A stretch of 64,000 bases of DNA from Pseudochrobactrum sp. sp1633 (GCF_030376605.1 NZ_JARRAE010000001.1:62001-126000); one strand, 5' to 3'; counted from the stretch's first letter, positions 8,692 to 18,413 are shown. A program made the numbers and translations. The notes: generated by a model not told the origin, from the letters alone.

Positions 8692-9617
8692 TGGTTGTTG
8701 CCTCGCGGATCAAGAGCGTCACGCAGGCCGTCACCAAGCAGGTTGAAGCCAAGGCTGACAATGAGAATGGCCATGCCGGGTACGGCAGCAACCCACCACT
8801 GGTCGAGAATGAAACGACGGCCGGAAGCAATCATTGCACCCCATTCAGGCAGCGGTGGCTGAGCACCAAGGCCTAAGAAACCAAGACCGGCAGCGGTCAG
8901 AATAATACCGGCCATATCCAGCGTCACACGAACGATCAGCGAGGACAGGCAAAGCGGCATAATATGACGAATAACGATACGGGCAGGGGATGCCCCCATC
9001 AGTTTCACAGCTGAGATATAGTCCGAATTGCGCAGTGTCAGTGTTTCTGCGCGCGCAATACGGGCATAAGGCGGCCATGAGGTGATGGCGATAGCGATAA
9101 CCGCATTTTCAATGCCGGGTCCGAGTGCTGCAACAAAAGCGAGCGCCAGAATGAGCTTTGGAAATGCGAGGAAAATATCGGTAATGCGCATCAGAACCGC
9201 ATCAACCCAGCCACCGGCATAACCGGCTACAGTACCGACCAGCAGACCGACCGGAGCCGACAGAATGGCAACGAGCAGCACAACATAGAGTGTCCAGCGT
9301 GAGCCATAGATCAGACGGGAGAGAATATCACGCCCCTGATCGTCGGTGCCGAGCAGATAACCCGGTGAGCCCATTGGCAGCAGGCGCGAATTGGCCAGAT
9401 CACCGACAACCGGTGAGTGCGGCGCCAGCAATGGTGCAAAAGCTGCAACAAAAACCAGCACACCGATAATAAGCAGACCAAGTACCGCCAGCTTGTTGGA
9501 AGCGAAGCGCCGCCAGATCATATAAGACCGGCCGAGTTTTGCCTGAGCACGGGATTGCGGACGCTCAGTGAGCAGCCATTCCCGCCATGTTTCTTTTGGA
9601 AGTGTTGTCTCACTCAT
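8688..9617 (-). CDS. dppC: Dipeptide ABC transporter permease (DppC type)
   Basis: 309-residue inner-membrane permease. The long cytoplasmic N-terminus and first helix (FASNKLAVLGLLIIGVLVFV) are typical of DppC/OppC. The binding-protein-dependent signature region is EWGAMIASGRRF, and the ATPase-docking loop is ARAETLTLRNSDYISAVKLMG. The ATGA overlaps with dppB and dppD are consistent with stoichiometric expression. The short C-terminal peptide LGDGLRDALDPRG is also characteristic. Confidence 0.92.
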   Translation of the reverse strand: MSETTLPKETWREWLLTERPQSRAQAKLGRSYMIWRRFASNKLAVLGLLIIGVLVFVAAFAPLLAPHSPVVGDLANSRLLPMGSPGYLLGTDDQGRDILSRLIYGSRWTLYVVLLVAILSAPVGLLVGTVAGYAGGWVDAVLMRITDIFLAFPKLILALAFVAALGPGIENAVIAIAITSWPPYARIARAETLTLRNSDYISAVKLMGASPARIVIRHIMPLCLSSLIVRVTLDMAGIILTAAGLGFLGLGAQPPLPEWGAMIASGRRFILDQWWVAAVPGMAILIVSLGFNLLGDGLRDALDPRGNNQ

Positions 9618-10678
9618 CGTGCGCGCGTCCGTGGGTCGAGTGTCCGATAGAGCAGATCGGAAAGCAGATTAAGGGCAATAAACACAGAGCCGATGATAAT
9701 GGTGCCGCCGAGAACAGCATTCATATCAGCGCTTTGCAGAGAATTGGTGATGTAAAGTCCAAGACCAGGCCATGAGAAGACGGTCTCAGTCAGAACTGAA
9801 CCTTCAAGCATACCGGCATAGGACAGGGCGATCACAGTCACGAGCGGCACTGCGGCATTGCGCAGAGCATGACCCCAGATGATTTTAGTTTCGCTTAAGC
9901 CCTTGGCACGCGCTGCAACGATATATTCCTGATCCAGCTCATTGAGCATGAAAGAACGGGTCATGCGGCTGATATAGGCCAGAGAGAAATAACCGAGCAG
10001 CGAGGCCGGCAGGATGATGTGTGACAGAATATTGCCGAGCGCATCCCACTGGCGTTGGATAATCGCATCCAGCATGTAAAGACCAGTGATCGGCGTGAAT
10101 GTATATTCATAAGCCACGTCAATACGACCCGGACCTGCAACCCAGCCAAGCTTTGCGTAGAAAATCAGCAGGCAAATCATACCGAGCCAGAAGATCGGAA
10201 CAGAATAGCCGAACAGGCCGATAACGCGTACCAGCTGGTCGATGAAGCTGCCGCGCTTTACAGCTGCGAGCACACCAAGCGGAATGCCGAATACAGCGCC
10301 GATAAGGGTGCCGAGTGTCGCCAGTTCCATTGTCGCCGGAAATACGCGTTTGATATCTGTCATGACCGGATTGGAGGTCAGAACGGACATGCCGAAATCG
10401 CCGGAGAGGGCTTTTTGAACGTAAATGATAAACTGCTGCCAGATCGGCAGATTAAATCCTAACTCTTCGCGGGTGCGCTCAATAACATGAGCCGGTGCGC
10501 GGTCACCGAGAATGGCAAGAACCGGATCAATCGGGATGACGCGACCGATGAAAAAGGTCACGGCCAAAAGCCCGAGATAGGTGGTGATGACGACCAGCAA
10601 GAAGCTCCCGATAGCGAGAGCCCATTTGCTGATCCGGGCGTTTTTGCGCCCGGATGTTGTTACAGTACTTACACTCAT
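9614..10678 (-). CDS. dppB: Dipeptide ABC transporter permease (DppB type)
   Basis: 354-residue inner-membrane permease. It has an N-terminal helix, then FFIGRVIPIDPVLAILGDRAP and REELGFNLPIWQQFIIYV (the periplasmic DppB/OppB motif). The ATPase-docking loop is RSFMLNELDQEYIVAARAKGLSE, and the end is LLSDLLYRTLDPRTRAR. It sits seven bases after the binding protein gene and overlaps dppC by four bases. Confidence 0.92.
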   Translation of the reverse strand: MSVSTVTTSGRKNARISKWALAIGSFLLVVITTYLGLLAVTFFIGRVIPIDPVLAILGDRAPAHVIERTREELGFNLPIWQQFIIYVQKALSGDFGMSVLTSNPVMTDIKRVFPATMELATLGTLIGAVFGIPLGVLAAVKRGSFIDQLVRVIGLFGYSVPIFWLGMICLLIFYAKLGWVAGPGRIDVAYEYTFTPITGLYMLDAIIQRQWDALGNILSHIILPASLLGYFSLAYISRMTRSFMLNELDQEYIVAARAKGLSETKIIWGHALRNAAVPLVTVIALSYAGMLEGSVLTETVFSWPGLGLYITNSLQSADMNAVLGGTIIIGSVFIALNLLSDLLYRTLDPRTRAR

Positions 10679-10684
10679 ACCGGA

Positions 10685-12307
10685 TTATTTCTTCGATACG
10701 TTGTAAACAGAGTTGGTTGTGAAGGTCACGCCCAGCTTGTAGTTTTCAACATTGTTGCGGTAGGCAGCAACTTCAGTCTGCTGGAACAGAATGACAAACG
10801 GGCCGTCATCCAGAAGCTTCTTCTGCAGATCGATATACATCTGTTCACGCTTTGCAGTGTCACGCTCCAGAACAGCAGCTTTGGTTTCCTTTGTCAGCTC
10901 AGGAATATCCCATGCGTTGCGCCATGCCAGTGTTTTGGCCGATGCATCGTCTTTATTGTCAGGATTGCTGGCAAAGGTGTCCGCATTGGTATTCGGATCC
11001 CAATAGTCTGTGCCCCACTGACCGATATAAAGATCGTGCTTACGGGCGCGATATTTGGTCAGTGTCTGCTTGCCGTCACCCGGAATAATTTCCATTTTGA
11101 CGCCGGCCTGAGCAAAAGTCTGCTGAATGGATTCAGCAATACCGGTTACAGGCTGCGAGGAGCGCACATCCATAGTAATGCTGAAACCGTCTTTCAGACC
11201 GGCTTTTTCCAGCAGTTCCTTGGCTTTCGCTACATCGAGCTTGTATGGTTTTTCATCAGAAGCGCCGAGCAGGCCCTTTGGCAGGAATGTCTGATGCTGA
11301 ACACCGATATGTTTGATCAGTGTTGATTCAATCGCGCTGTAATCAACGAGATATTTCAGCGCTTCACGAACTTCAGGTTTGGCCAGAGTTTCGTTTTTCT
11401 GGTTGAGGCTGAAATAGTAAACGGTGCCTTTTGGTGCGGAAGACAGAGAAACGCCTTCAGTCTTGGCAATCGCATCAATGTCGCCCGGCTCAAGGTTACG
11501 CGCTACGTCGATATCGCCTTTTTCAAGCATCAGACGCTGGGTCGCGCTTTCCTTGACATAGCGGTAAATCGCACGCTTCAGCGGAGATTTATCGCCGCGG
11601 TAATTGTCATTGCGCTCAAGCACAACGATTTCGTTGGCGCGCCAGTCGCGGATGATCATCGGGCCGGAACCGGCATAGTTGGTTTTCAGCCAGCCATAAC
11701 CGTAGTCGCCGTCCTTGGCGTTTTCTTCAACCAGCTTCTTGTCAACCACAGAGGCAACGTCAGCAGTCAGGCAGTTCAGCACGAAGCTTGGTGCATAAGA
11801 CTGGTCAACGGTGATAACGAGTGTGTTGGCATCGGTTGCCTTGATCTTTTCTTCCACATTGTCAGCCTTGAAGCCGAACTGGGTGAGAATGAAAGACGGG
11901 CTCTTGTCGATTTTAACAGCGCGGATGAGCGAATAGGCCACATCTTCAGCAGTCAGAGGATTGCCGGAGGCAAATTTCTGGCCTTCACGGATTTTGAATG
12001 TATAGGTCAGACCGTCTTCGGAAACTTCCCAGCTTTCAGCAATATCGCCGACAACCTTGGAAGCATCATTCGGATCAAGACGCAGCAGGCGGTCATAAGA
12101 GTTACCGAGAATTTCACCGGTGGAAAGCTCAAAGGATTCAGCAGGATCAAGCGTGATCATATCATCGAATGTCCAGCCCAGAACCAGCGTATCAGCCGGT
12201 GTTGCAGCCTGAACAGCCGCAGCACTGACAAAAACACTCAGTGCCGCACCGGCAGCGAGATAAGCAAAACGATTTAATGTTTTGATCCCATCGGATTTTT
12301 TAATCAT
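10685..12307 (-). CDS. dppA: Periplasmic peptide-binding protein of the dipeptide ABC transporter (SBP family 5)
   Basis: 540 residues from ATG 12307, which has GGGGTG at a good distance. Signal peptide residues 1-34 (cleavage near AVQA-ATP). Family 5 features are LVLGWTFDDMITLDPAESFE at the mature N-terminus, the lipid/peptide-binding consensus RLLRLDPNDASKVVGDIAESW, ASGNPLTAEDVAYSL, and the C-terminal LYIGQWGTDYWDPNTNAD. It delivers peptides to DppBC. The longer reading from 12319 lacks a ribosome-binding site. The adjacent dipeptidase supports di- or tripeptides as substrate, but family 5 also binds opines and metal chelates, so specificity is inferred. Confidence 0.9.
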   Translation of the reverse strand: MIKKSDGIKTLNRFAYLAAGAALSVFVSAAAVQAATPADTLVLGWTFDDMITLDPAESFELSTGEILGNSYDRLLRLDPNDASKVVGDIAESWEVSEDGLTYTFKIREGQKFASGNPLTAEDVAYSLIRAVKIDKSPSFILTQFGFKADNVEEKIKATDANTLVITVDQSYAPSFVLNCLTADVASVVDKKLVEENAKDGDYGYGWLKTNYAGSGPMIIRDWRANEIVVLERNDNYRGDKSPLKRAIYRYVKESATQRLMLEKGDIDVARNLEPGDIDAIAKTEGVSLSSAPKGTVYYFSLNQKNETLAKPEVREALKYLVDYSAIESTLIKHIGVQHQTFLPKGLLGASDEKPYKLDVAKAKELLEKAGLKDGFSITMDVRSSQPVTGIAESIQQTFAQAGVKMEIIPGDGKQTLTKYRARKHDLYIGQWGTDYWDPNTNADTFASNPDNKDDASAKTLAWRNAWDIPELTKETKAAVLERDTAKREQMYIDLQKKLLDDGPFVILFQQTEVAAYRNNVENYKLGVTFTTNSVYNVSKK

Positions 12308-12547
12308 TGTACACCCCATATTTCATCCCAAACATTCGGCCGGTTAAAGGGCCAAAACGATACTTTGATCACGCGTACCGCACCGTGTTTTATAGTTTCT
12401 GCTGCCCTGAGGCTGACAGAAATTTTGTTATGCATCATAGGACTGAATGCCGGAACTTCGCAAGCAGGCTGACAATCGTCGTCAACCGATAGTTTTTGCT
12501 TTTCTTGTTTCTGCGAAAACCGGAATTTCAGTAGCCATATCTATAGA

Positions 12548-13606
12548 TTAGTGGTTTTCATGCCATGCAGCGCGCAGCACGCGCAGCCAGTTTTCGCGGC
12601 AGAGTTTGGCCAGATCATCTTCGCCATAGCCCGCTTCACGCAGTGCCTGAACAAGGTTCTGTGTGCCGGCAGCATCCGCAATACCCTCCGGTATCGGGCC
12701 GCCGTCATAATCCGAGCCGAGTGCCACGCCGTCGATCCCGACTTTGCCCACCAGATAATCAATATGGCGCACCATGTCGCTCATCGGAGTGGCCGTATTC
12801 ACCTGACCATCTTCACGCAGCATAGTGGTTACATAGTTGAGACCGACCAGCCCGTTGCTCTCGGCAATGGCTGCCAGCTGTTTATCAGTGAGATTGCGGG
12901 CAACAGGCGTCAAAGCATGGGCATTGGAGTGACTGGCGATCAGTGGCTGATTGCTGAGCTTGGCCGCATCCCAGAACCCTTTTTCGGTAATGTGAGAAAG
13001 GTCAATCAGAATGCCGAGGCTGTTACAGGCTTTAATGAGCTCACGCCCTGCATCAGTCAGGCCAGGCGCGGTATCAGGGCTCATCGGGTAAGAGAAAGGC
13101 ACGCCGTGGCCGAAAATATTATGGCGGCTCCAGACAGGGCCGAGTGAACGCAGACCTGCCTGATAGAACAGCTCCAGCGCTTTCAGATCTTTATCCAGCG
13201 CTTCACAGCCTTCCATATGCAGAACGGCAGCAAAGTCACCATCAGCCAGTGCATTGTCGATATCCTGACCGGTGCGGCAGATTTTCCAGCCGCCCGCGCG
13301 ATCAAGCTTATAGGCAATATCAATGAACTCGCTGGCGATATCGAATGCATAAACACGGTCCAGTGGTTCGGCCAGCGGTGTGTCGTAATGACCATCACTC
13401 TCCGGCGCGCTAAAAACCGTTTCTGTCGCATTGGGAATATAAATAGCACAGAGACCGCCTGCCAGACCGCCCTTGCGTGCACGCGGCAGATCAATATGAC
13501 CTTGCGTGGTACCCCCGATAAATTCTTTTACAGGATCGCCGCCTTTATTACGGTTCTCCCAAAGACGAAGCAGCACATCATTATGGCCGTCAAAAACTGC
13601 TTGCAT
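12548..13606 (-). CDS. Membrane dipeptidase family (M19, renal dipeptidase-like)
   Basis: 352-residue zinc dipeptidase of family M19. Metal and active-site motifs visible are DGHNDVLLRL (HxD, residues 7-9), EGCEALDKD (bridging Glu), LIDLSHITEKGFWDAAKLSNQPLIASHSNA (two His ligands in order) and ALGSDYDGGPIPEG (Asp). No signal peptide, so it is probably cytoplasmic. It is the first gene in the direction of the dpp operon, 240 bases upstream of dppA. It would cleave imported dipeptides, possibly with relaxed D-residue tolerance as the family shows. The gap before dppA may hold an internal promoter. Confidence 0.9.
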   Translation of the reverse strand: MQAVFDGHNDVLLRLWENRNKGGDPVKEFIGGTTQGHIDLPRARKGGLAGGLCAIYIPNATETVFSAPESDGHYDTPLAEPLDRVYAFDIASEFIDIAYKLDRAGGWKICRTGQDIDNALADGDFAAVLHMEGCEALDKDLKALELFYQAGLRSLGPVWSRHNIFGHGVPFSYPMSPDTAPGLTDAGRELIKACNSLGILIDLSHITEKGFWDAAKLSNQPLIASHSNAHALTPVARNLTDKQLAAIAESNGLVGLNYVTTMLREDGQVNTATPMSDMVRHIDYLVGKVGIDGVALGSDYDGGPIPEGIADAAGTQNLVQALREAGYGEDDLAKLCRENWLRVLRAAWHENH

Positions 13607-13982
13607 GATTTTATTCCCAATTTCCTCAAGCTAACTTTAAAATAGCGCAGGGCATTCAAGTCAAGCACGGAGGTCTTGCCAAGCTGTTGATGGCGCACTG
13701 TAACTGCAGTTAGTGTTATTGAAAGATTTGAAAAACCGCAGTGCTAAAGCGGAAAATGCGGGGAAAATGTTAGTATCGTGACATTTTGACCGTGTTGAAA
13801 TGCAAGATTTGCATAGGCTTATGCTGAAAAAACAATCCATATTAGGAATGGATGCGCTTATTCAAGCTTTTGTATTATATAATGAAATCAATGTATTTTA
13901 GCGTAATTTTTGTGAAAATGAAAAAAGCGCCATATTAATTAAAATATGGCGCTTCGATCTGTTTTGTTCAGATTTTAAAGAA
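13607..13982. other. Intergenic region upstream of the dipeptidase gene, with palindrome
   Basis: No gene seen. A perfect 12-bp palindrome TAACTGCAGTTA (13701-13712) lies about 100 bases upstream of the dipeptidase start and is a candidate operator for the peptide operon. The left end of this description (13921-13954) holds the terminator of the porin gene. The rest is AT-rich. Confidence 0.4.
13921..13954 (-). terminator. Intrinsic terminator of the Omp25-like gene
   Basis: Perfect 12-pair stem (AAGCGCCATATT / AATATGGCGCTT) with a six-base loop. On the minus strand it runs into TTTTTT. Confidence 0.93.
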
Positions 13983-14621
13983 TCAGAAGCGGTAGTTTAC
14001 ACCGGCTTTCAGTGTATGGGTCTTCAGATTGTTCTCGTAACGGGCGTCGTTCACGCTGGTTTTAACACCGTTATGACGCATGTAGTTGTATTCAGCCTTT
14101 ACAGAGAACGGACCTGAAAGCTGCTGCTCAACACCGGCGCCGAGCTGAACGCCGCCAGCCCATTTGCTTCCGGATGTGATGTTGTCTTTTGGTTTGAACT
14201 TGGTCATGCCATAGCCGACAGTACCGTAGACCAGTGTCTTATCCATTGCATAACCGGCTTTGACCTTGGCTACACCGCTCCATGACTGCTGCAGACGGCC
14301 GCCATCCTGAATTTTATGTTCAGCTTCGCCGAAGTTACCTTCTACTTCACCACCATAAACGAAGTTGCCCGACTGAAAGTTTTTACCGGCAACAATACCG
14401 CCCAGAGCCGATGTGCGGCTTGAGAACGGGCTAGGGGTTTTGGAAGATGTGGTGCCCAGATGTGCACCGACATAGTTACCTTCCCATGTTGCAGGCGCAT
14501 CATAGCTGGTTGCGTTGTCGTTATAGTTGTAGTCATTGTTGAAAGCATCGGCCGCAAGAGCCGGAGCTTGTGTAAGTGCCAGTGCGAGTGCAGCTGTGCT
14601 GAAAAGTGTAATGTGACGCAT
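13983..14621 (-). CDS. Outer membrane beta-barrel protein, Omp25/Omp31-like
   Basis: 212 residues: signal peptide (residues 1-23, ending PALAA), a short Asn/Asp/Tyr-rich mature N-terminus (DAFNNDYNYNDNATSYD), then alternating beta strands. Family marks are WEGNYVGAHLG, GGIVAGKNFQSGNFVYGGEVEGNFG, GYAMDKTLVYGTVGYG and the C-terminal strand TLKAGVNYRF ending in Phe, the Bam-recognition residue. Brucella Omp25/Omp31 proteins have the same plan and are abundant surface proteins. It is monocistronic with its own terminator, which fits strong expression. Confidence 0.88.
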   Translation of the reverse strand: MRHITLFSTAALALALTQAPALAADAFNNDYNYNDNATSYDAPATWEGNYVGAHLGTTSSKTPSPFSSRTSALGGIVAGKNFQSGNFVYGGEVEGNFGEAEHKIQDGGRLQQSWSGVAKVKAGYAMDKTLVYGTVGYGMTKFKPKDNITSGSKWAGGVQLGAGVEQQLSGPFSVKAEYNYMRHNGVKTSVNDARYENNLKTHTLKAGVNYRF

Positions 14622-14823
14622 TGTCCGGCTCCGTATTTGCCTTGAGAGGAGGCAATCATTGAAAATCTTCTGGCGCTGAGTCTTTTTAGCTTCGCGCCTT
14701 TGAGCCGGTTATGCAGGTCAAATGTGACCAATTTGGTTTGTTTATGTCATGTTTCTGTTAAGCCGGTCTTATTGTTTTGTTTATAATTAATAATGAGTTA
14801 ACTGGATTTTTGCGCTTATTCCA

Positions 14824-15723
14824 TCAGATAAGTCCGAGGCCGCGCATACTGACATGGCCGGCCTTGCCGATGATAATATGATCATGAACGGCGATATTCA
14901 GCGGTGATGCAATTGCGATAATTACTTTAGTCATATCAATATCCGCGCGGGACGGTGTCGCGTCGCCCGACGGATGATTGTGGAATAAAATCAGAGCGGT
15001 GGAGGACAATTCGAGCGCCCGTTTGATCACCTCCCGCGGGTAAACCGGCGTATGGTCGACCGTGCCGATTTGCTGCACTTCATCGGCAATCAGGCGGTTT
15101 TTCTTGTCGAGGAACAGGATGCGGAATTGCTCACGGTTTTCGTAGGCCATAGAGGTCATGCAATAGGCGATGACCTTGCTCCATGAATCCAGAACATCCT
15201 TTTTCATGATTTCGCTCTTACCCAGCCTGCGCGCGCAGGCATTGAGCAATTTAATATCCTGCGCCACAGCCTCTCCGCAGCCGGAAACCTCCTGCAATAA
15301 TTGTGTTTCTGCACCCAGCACACCGGCAAAACTGCCGAAACGGTTGAGCAGCGCTTTGGCTAGCGGTTTAGTGTCTGCGCGAGCAATGGTGCGAAAGAGC
15401 AGGAGTTCCAGTAATTCGTAATCAGCCAGTACCTCATCTCCGTGACTGACGAAACGCTGCCGTAAGCGCTGACGGTGACCGCTGAAATGTGGTTTCGGTG
15501 CTTTAGGCTTCCGGAGTGTGACCGGTGATTTCTCATTCTGATCCGGTTGAGGGGCAATTTCCGGCATACGGGCAGGCAGGTTTTCGGTCATTCCAGCTGG
15601 CACAGACAACTGGCCCGATGTTTGTTGCAGGGTTCCAGCCTCGTCAAATCTCGGCAGATGAAGTCTTTCGTCATCATACAAATACAGATCTGTAATGTCC
15701 GCTTGCGGAATTTTATTTGCCAT
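14824..15723 (-). CDS. radC: RadC family protein (JAB/MPN metalloprotease fold)
   Basis: 299 residues. An N-terminal extension of about 85 poorly conserved residues is followed by the UPF0758 helix-hairpin-helix part ([45 protein letters not shown]). A JAB1/MPN domain follows with the metal motif Glu...HNHPSGD near residue 248. It was once called a DNA repair protein, but the E. coli radC repair phenotype was later reassigned and the true role is unclear. The map, sfsA and radC neighbourhood is common in rhizobia; here the vitamin B6 block lies between them. Confidence 0.9.
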   Translation of the reverse strand: MANKIPQADITDLYLYDDERLHLPRFDEAGTLQQTSGQLSVPAGMTENLPARMPEIAPQPDQNEKSPVTLRKPKAPKPHFSGHRQRLRQRFVSHGDEVLADYELLELLLFRTIARADTKPLAKALLNRFGSFAGVLGAETQLLQEVSGCGEAVAQDIKLLNACARRLGKSEIMKKDVLDSWSKVIAYCMTSMAYENREQFRILFLDKKNRLIADEVQQIGTVDHTPVYPREVIKRALELSSTALILFHNHPSGDATPSRADIDMTKVIIAIASPLNIAVHDHIIIGKAGHVSMRGLGLI

Positions 15724-15868
15724 TCTGCAATAGGCCCCCCGAATGCACAGATGGCTACCGCAGGATCAGCGGTTTCCGCTTACAGATTAAACGGAAAATT
15801 GCAAAATGGTCTATCGGAAAATGAGTTTAATCCGTGTGCTTAACAATTTAAGTATTTGATTATATTTC

Positions 15869-16681
15869 TTAAATTGATTTTTGATTATGTGGCTGTTGCG
15901 TTGTGTCTGCCAGACCCGGCCAGTAAAAAGCGTCCGCTGTCGGGCGGGCGCCGAAAATAGCCTGACCGACACGCACAACATCGGCACCTTCTTCAATTGC
16001 TGCTTCAAAATCGCCGGACATGCCCATAGAGAGCTGCGTGAACCCGGAATGGCTGCGCACAGCACGATCACGCAATGCTCTCAGCAAACGGAAGCAGGGG
16101 CGTACCCGATCAAGGTCAGAGCTGAATAGTGCCAGTGTCATCAACCCGCGTGGTTTCAAGCGCGGATAATCGGGCAGGCGCTCGATGAAGGGCAGCAGAT
16201 CATCAGGATGCAGGCCATATTTGCTCTCTTCACCGGATGTGTTGACCTGAGCGAAGACATCAAGATCACGGTTTTCTGCGTCCAGCCTGCGGTTGAGCTC
16301 TTCCGCCAGCCGGATGCTGTCGAGCGCATGAAATTCTGTGGCAAAGCGGGTGAGATATTTCACCTTATTGGTCTGGAGGTGGCCGATAATGCTCCAGTGA
16401 ATGGCAAGATCATCAAGTTCAGCCCGTTTGTCACGGGCTTCCTGCAGCTTGTTCTCACCGAAATCAGAAATACCAGCGGCAAATGCATAGCGCAGAATAT
16501 GAGCGGGAACCGTTTTGGTGACGGGTAGCAAACGCACATTTTCTGGTTTGCGCCCACTGCGCAAGGCAGCCGCAGCGATACGCTCCTGAACAAGTTGCAG
16601 GTTTTGCGCAAAACGTGCGGCAGGCGTTTCACCAAAGCGGGCAATGTCTTCGGCAGAAAGTTCTGTTGGCAGGTTACTCAT
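15869..16681 (-). CDS. yggS: YggS family pyridoxal phosphate homeostasis protein (PLPBP)
   Basis: 270-residue alanine-racemase-fold protein that binds PLP without a known enzymatic reaction and buffers cellular PLP. Marks are LLPVTKTVPAHILRYAFAAG (PLP Lys in VTKT, residue about 55), FGENKLQEARDKRAEL, WSIIGHLQTNKVKYL, VNTSGEESKYGL, and the phosphate-binding C-terminus LSMGMSGDFEAAIEEGADVVRVGQAIFG. It lies about 120 bases from the end of the MocR gene on the same strand. Three PLP-related genes (yggS, mocR, pdxY) therefore cluster here, which may be functional rather than accidental. Confidence 0.93.
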   Translation of the reverse strand: MSNLPTELSAEDIARFGETPAARFAQNLQLVQERIAAAALRSGRKPENVRLLPVTKTVPAHILRYAFAAGISDFGENKLQEARDKRAELDDLAIHWSIIGHLQTNKVKYLTRFATEFHALDSIRLAEELNRRLDAENRDLDVFAQVNTSGEESKYGLHPDDLLPFIERLPDYPRLKPRGLMTLALFSSDLDRVRPCFRLLRALRDRAVRSHSGFTQLSMGMSGDFEAAIEEGADVVRVGQAIFGARPTADAFYWPGLADTTQQPHNQKSI

Positions 16682-16802
16682 GGCATGCGTCTCTCAGTTT
16701 ATCTGCGTTTGGGCAGGCAAAGTATGAGCATCAGCACGTATCATGAGACTGGCCGATATTGACCGGCCACTTTTCATTTTGCAGGCAGACCATTTAAGCG
16801 CA

Positions 16803-18335
16803 TCAGACTTTGATAGTCTGAAAAGCAGTGCTGAGCTTTTTAACGGCGATCTCAAGTTCTGCAGGCGTATAGGCGGCAAAGCCCATCAGAAAACCGGCTT
16901 TGCCGGTGCCGGATGCATGCAGCGGCGTCAGCCCCAGCAGTTCAATACCAACCCGCCGTGCTGCATCAATCGCTGCCCGTTCGGAGATGTTACATGTCAG
17001 CACGCAAGGCATTTGCAGGCCTCCGATGGGAATGCGCGGTTCAACAAAAGCGCTGAGATGTGTTTGCACAAGTCTGGTAAGCGCTTCAAGCCGCTCGGCA
17101 TAGATGCTGCGCATGGCGCGGATATGGGCGCCGAAATGCCCGCCTTCCATGAAGCGGGCGAGGGTAAGCTGAGCAACTGATGCCGTGTGCCCGTCGAGCA
17201 GCGTGCGGGCGACTGTCATCGGTTTGACGAGCTGCGGCGGCAGGACGATGTAGCCAATGCGCAGACCCGGAAACAGCGATTTGGTGAAAGTGCCGATATA
17301 GATTGTGCGGTCATGGGGATCGAGACCCTGCACACAGGCTGTGGGTTTGCCGGTGTAGCGGAACTCACTGTCGTAATCGTCTTCGATAATCCACGCCTGA
17401 TGACGGGCTGCCCATTCGATCAATGCAAGACGTCTGTCGAGTGCCAGTGTCACGCCGGTAGGAAACTGATGAGACGGAGTGAGAAACACTGCTTTCGCTC
17501 TGTGGGGCTCATCCAGAATTTTCTCTGCCACAATGCCCTGCCGGTCAACGGATACGGGAACAGAAATCAGCCCCGCAGCATCAAATGCTCTGCGCGCACC
17601 ATAATAGGCAGGGTCTTCAATGAATATGCTGTCTCCGGCATCCAGCAGCATATTGGCGCATAAGGTCAGCGCTTGCTGAGAGCTTGTGAGCACAAGCACA
17701 CGGTCGGCAGTGGCGCGTGCACCACGTTCAAGGTTTACATAATCGGCAATCGCCCGTCGCAGTGGCTCGGCTCCCTGCGGATCGCCGTGCAGGAGAGCCT
17801 GTGTGCCGGTTTCCTTGAGAACCTGCCGCTCCAGCCGCTCCCAGAGCTGGATTGGAAAGCTGCGCGTTTCCGGCAGTCCCGGTGCGAAGGGGCGGGGCGT
17901 GAGTTGCTCACGAACACCACCGCTGCGGAACATGGCATTGCCACGATTGCTTAAATTCGGTGCCTGATTGCGGGCCAGGGCATCACGTTGTGACAGCCTG
18001 CGTCCGGTAGTGAAGTCGGTCATTTGCGCGACAAAACTGCCGCTGCCCACACGGCGTTCGATGAAGCCTTCAGCGTGGAGCTGCGTATAAGCGGCTTCGA
18101 TTGTATCGCGCGATACATCAAGCGATTTTGCCAATGCGCGTGAGGCAGGCAATGGTTTGCCGGAACTGAGTGCGCCGTCAACTATCAGCTGCCGGATTGC
18201 CCGTTGAATCCGTGCATGCAGCGGCATTGCCGCATGCGCGGGGTGAGCAATCCATGCCTTTACGGATTCGAGTTGGGAGTGCCTGAACAAATGGTCTGAC
18301 CAAAATAATAAAAGTGGATGGGTATAACAGACCAT
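16803..18335 (-). CDS. MocR/PdxR-type GntR regulator with aminotransferase domain
   Basis: A GntR winged helix (PLHARIQRAIRQLIVDGALSSGKPLPASRALAKSLDVSRDTIEAAY) is joined to a fold-type I aminotransferase domain that senses PLP. The PLP-binding Lys lies in TFTKSLFPG, and IIEDDYDSEFRY carries the Asp that contacts the pyridine nitrogen. MocR proteins bind DNA as domain-swapped dimers and respond to PLP or an amino acid-PLP adduct. The gene is divergent from a BenE-type transporter and pdxY, so it probably controls vitamin B6 salvage. The start is uncertain: ATG 18335 lies inside a perfect inverted repeat and upstream of the predicted transcription start, so TTG 18290 or ATG 18227 may be the real one. 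Confidence 0.85.
   Translation of the reverse strand: MVCYTHPLLLFWSDHLFRHSQLESVKAWIAHPAHAAMPLHARIQRAIRQLIVDGALSSGKPLPASRALAKSLDVSRDTIEAAYTQLHAEGFIERRVGSGSFVAQMTDFTTGRRLSQRDALARNQAPNLSNRGNAMFRSGGVREQLTPRPFAPGLPETRSFPIQLWERLERQVLKETGTQALLHGDPQGAEPLRRAIADYVNLERGARATADRVLVLTSSQQALTLCANMLLDAGDSIFIEDPAYYGARRAFDAAGLISVPVSVDRQGIVAEKILDEPHRAKAVFLTPSHQFPTGVTLALDRRLALIEWAARHQAWIIEDDYDSEFRYTGKPTACVQGLDPHDRTIYIGTFTKSLFPGLRIGYIVLPPQLVKPMTVARTLLDGHTASVAQLTLARFMEGGHFGAHIRAMRSIYAERLEALTRLVQTHLSAFVEPRIPIGGLQMPCVLTCNISERAAIDAARRVGIELLGLTPLHASGTGKAGFLMGFAAYTPAELEIAVKKLSTAFQTIKV
18291..18335. promoter_or_regulatory. Candidate MocR operator: perfect inverted repeat
   Basis: ATGGTCTG (18291-18298) and CAGACCAT (18328-18335) form an 8-bp perfect inverted repeat with a 29-base spacer; centres are 37 bases apart. 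The left half also forms GGTCtGACC. A minus-strand promoter TTGACT (18353-18348), 18-base spacer, TGTTAT (18329-18324) places the right half-site over the spacer and -10 edge, as expected for autorepression. This is inference from sequence only. Confidence 0.5.
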
Positions 18336-18413
18336 TTTCAGATTAAGAGTCAAGCCGCCCTGTGGCTGATGCTTGCAGCACAGGGCGCAGACTTTCAGGA
18401 GAGCCCGCACATT

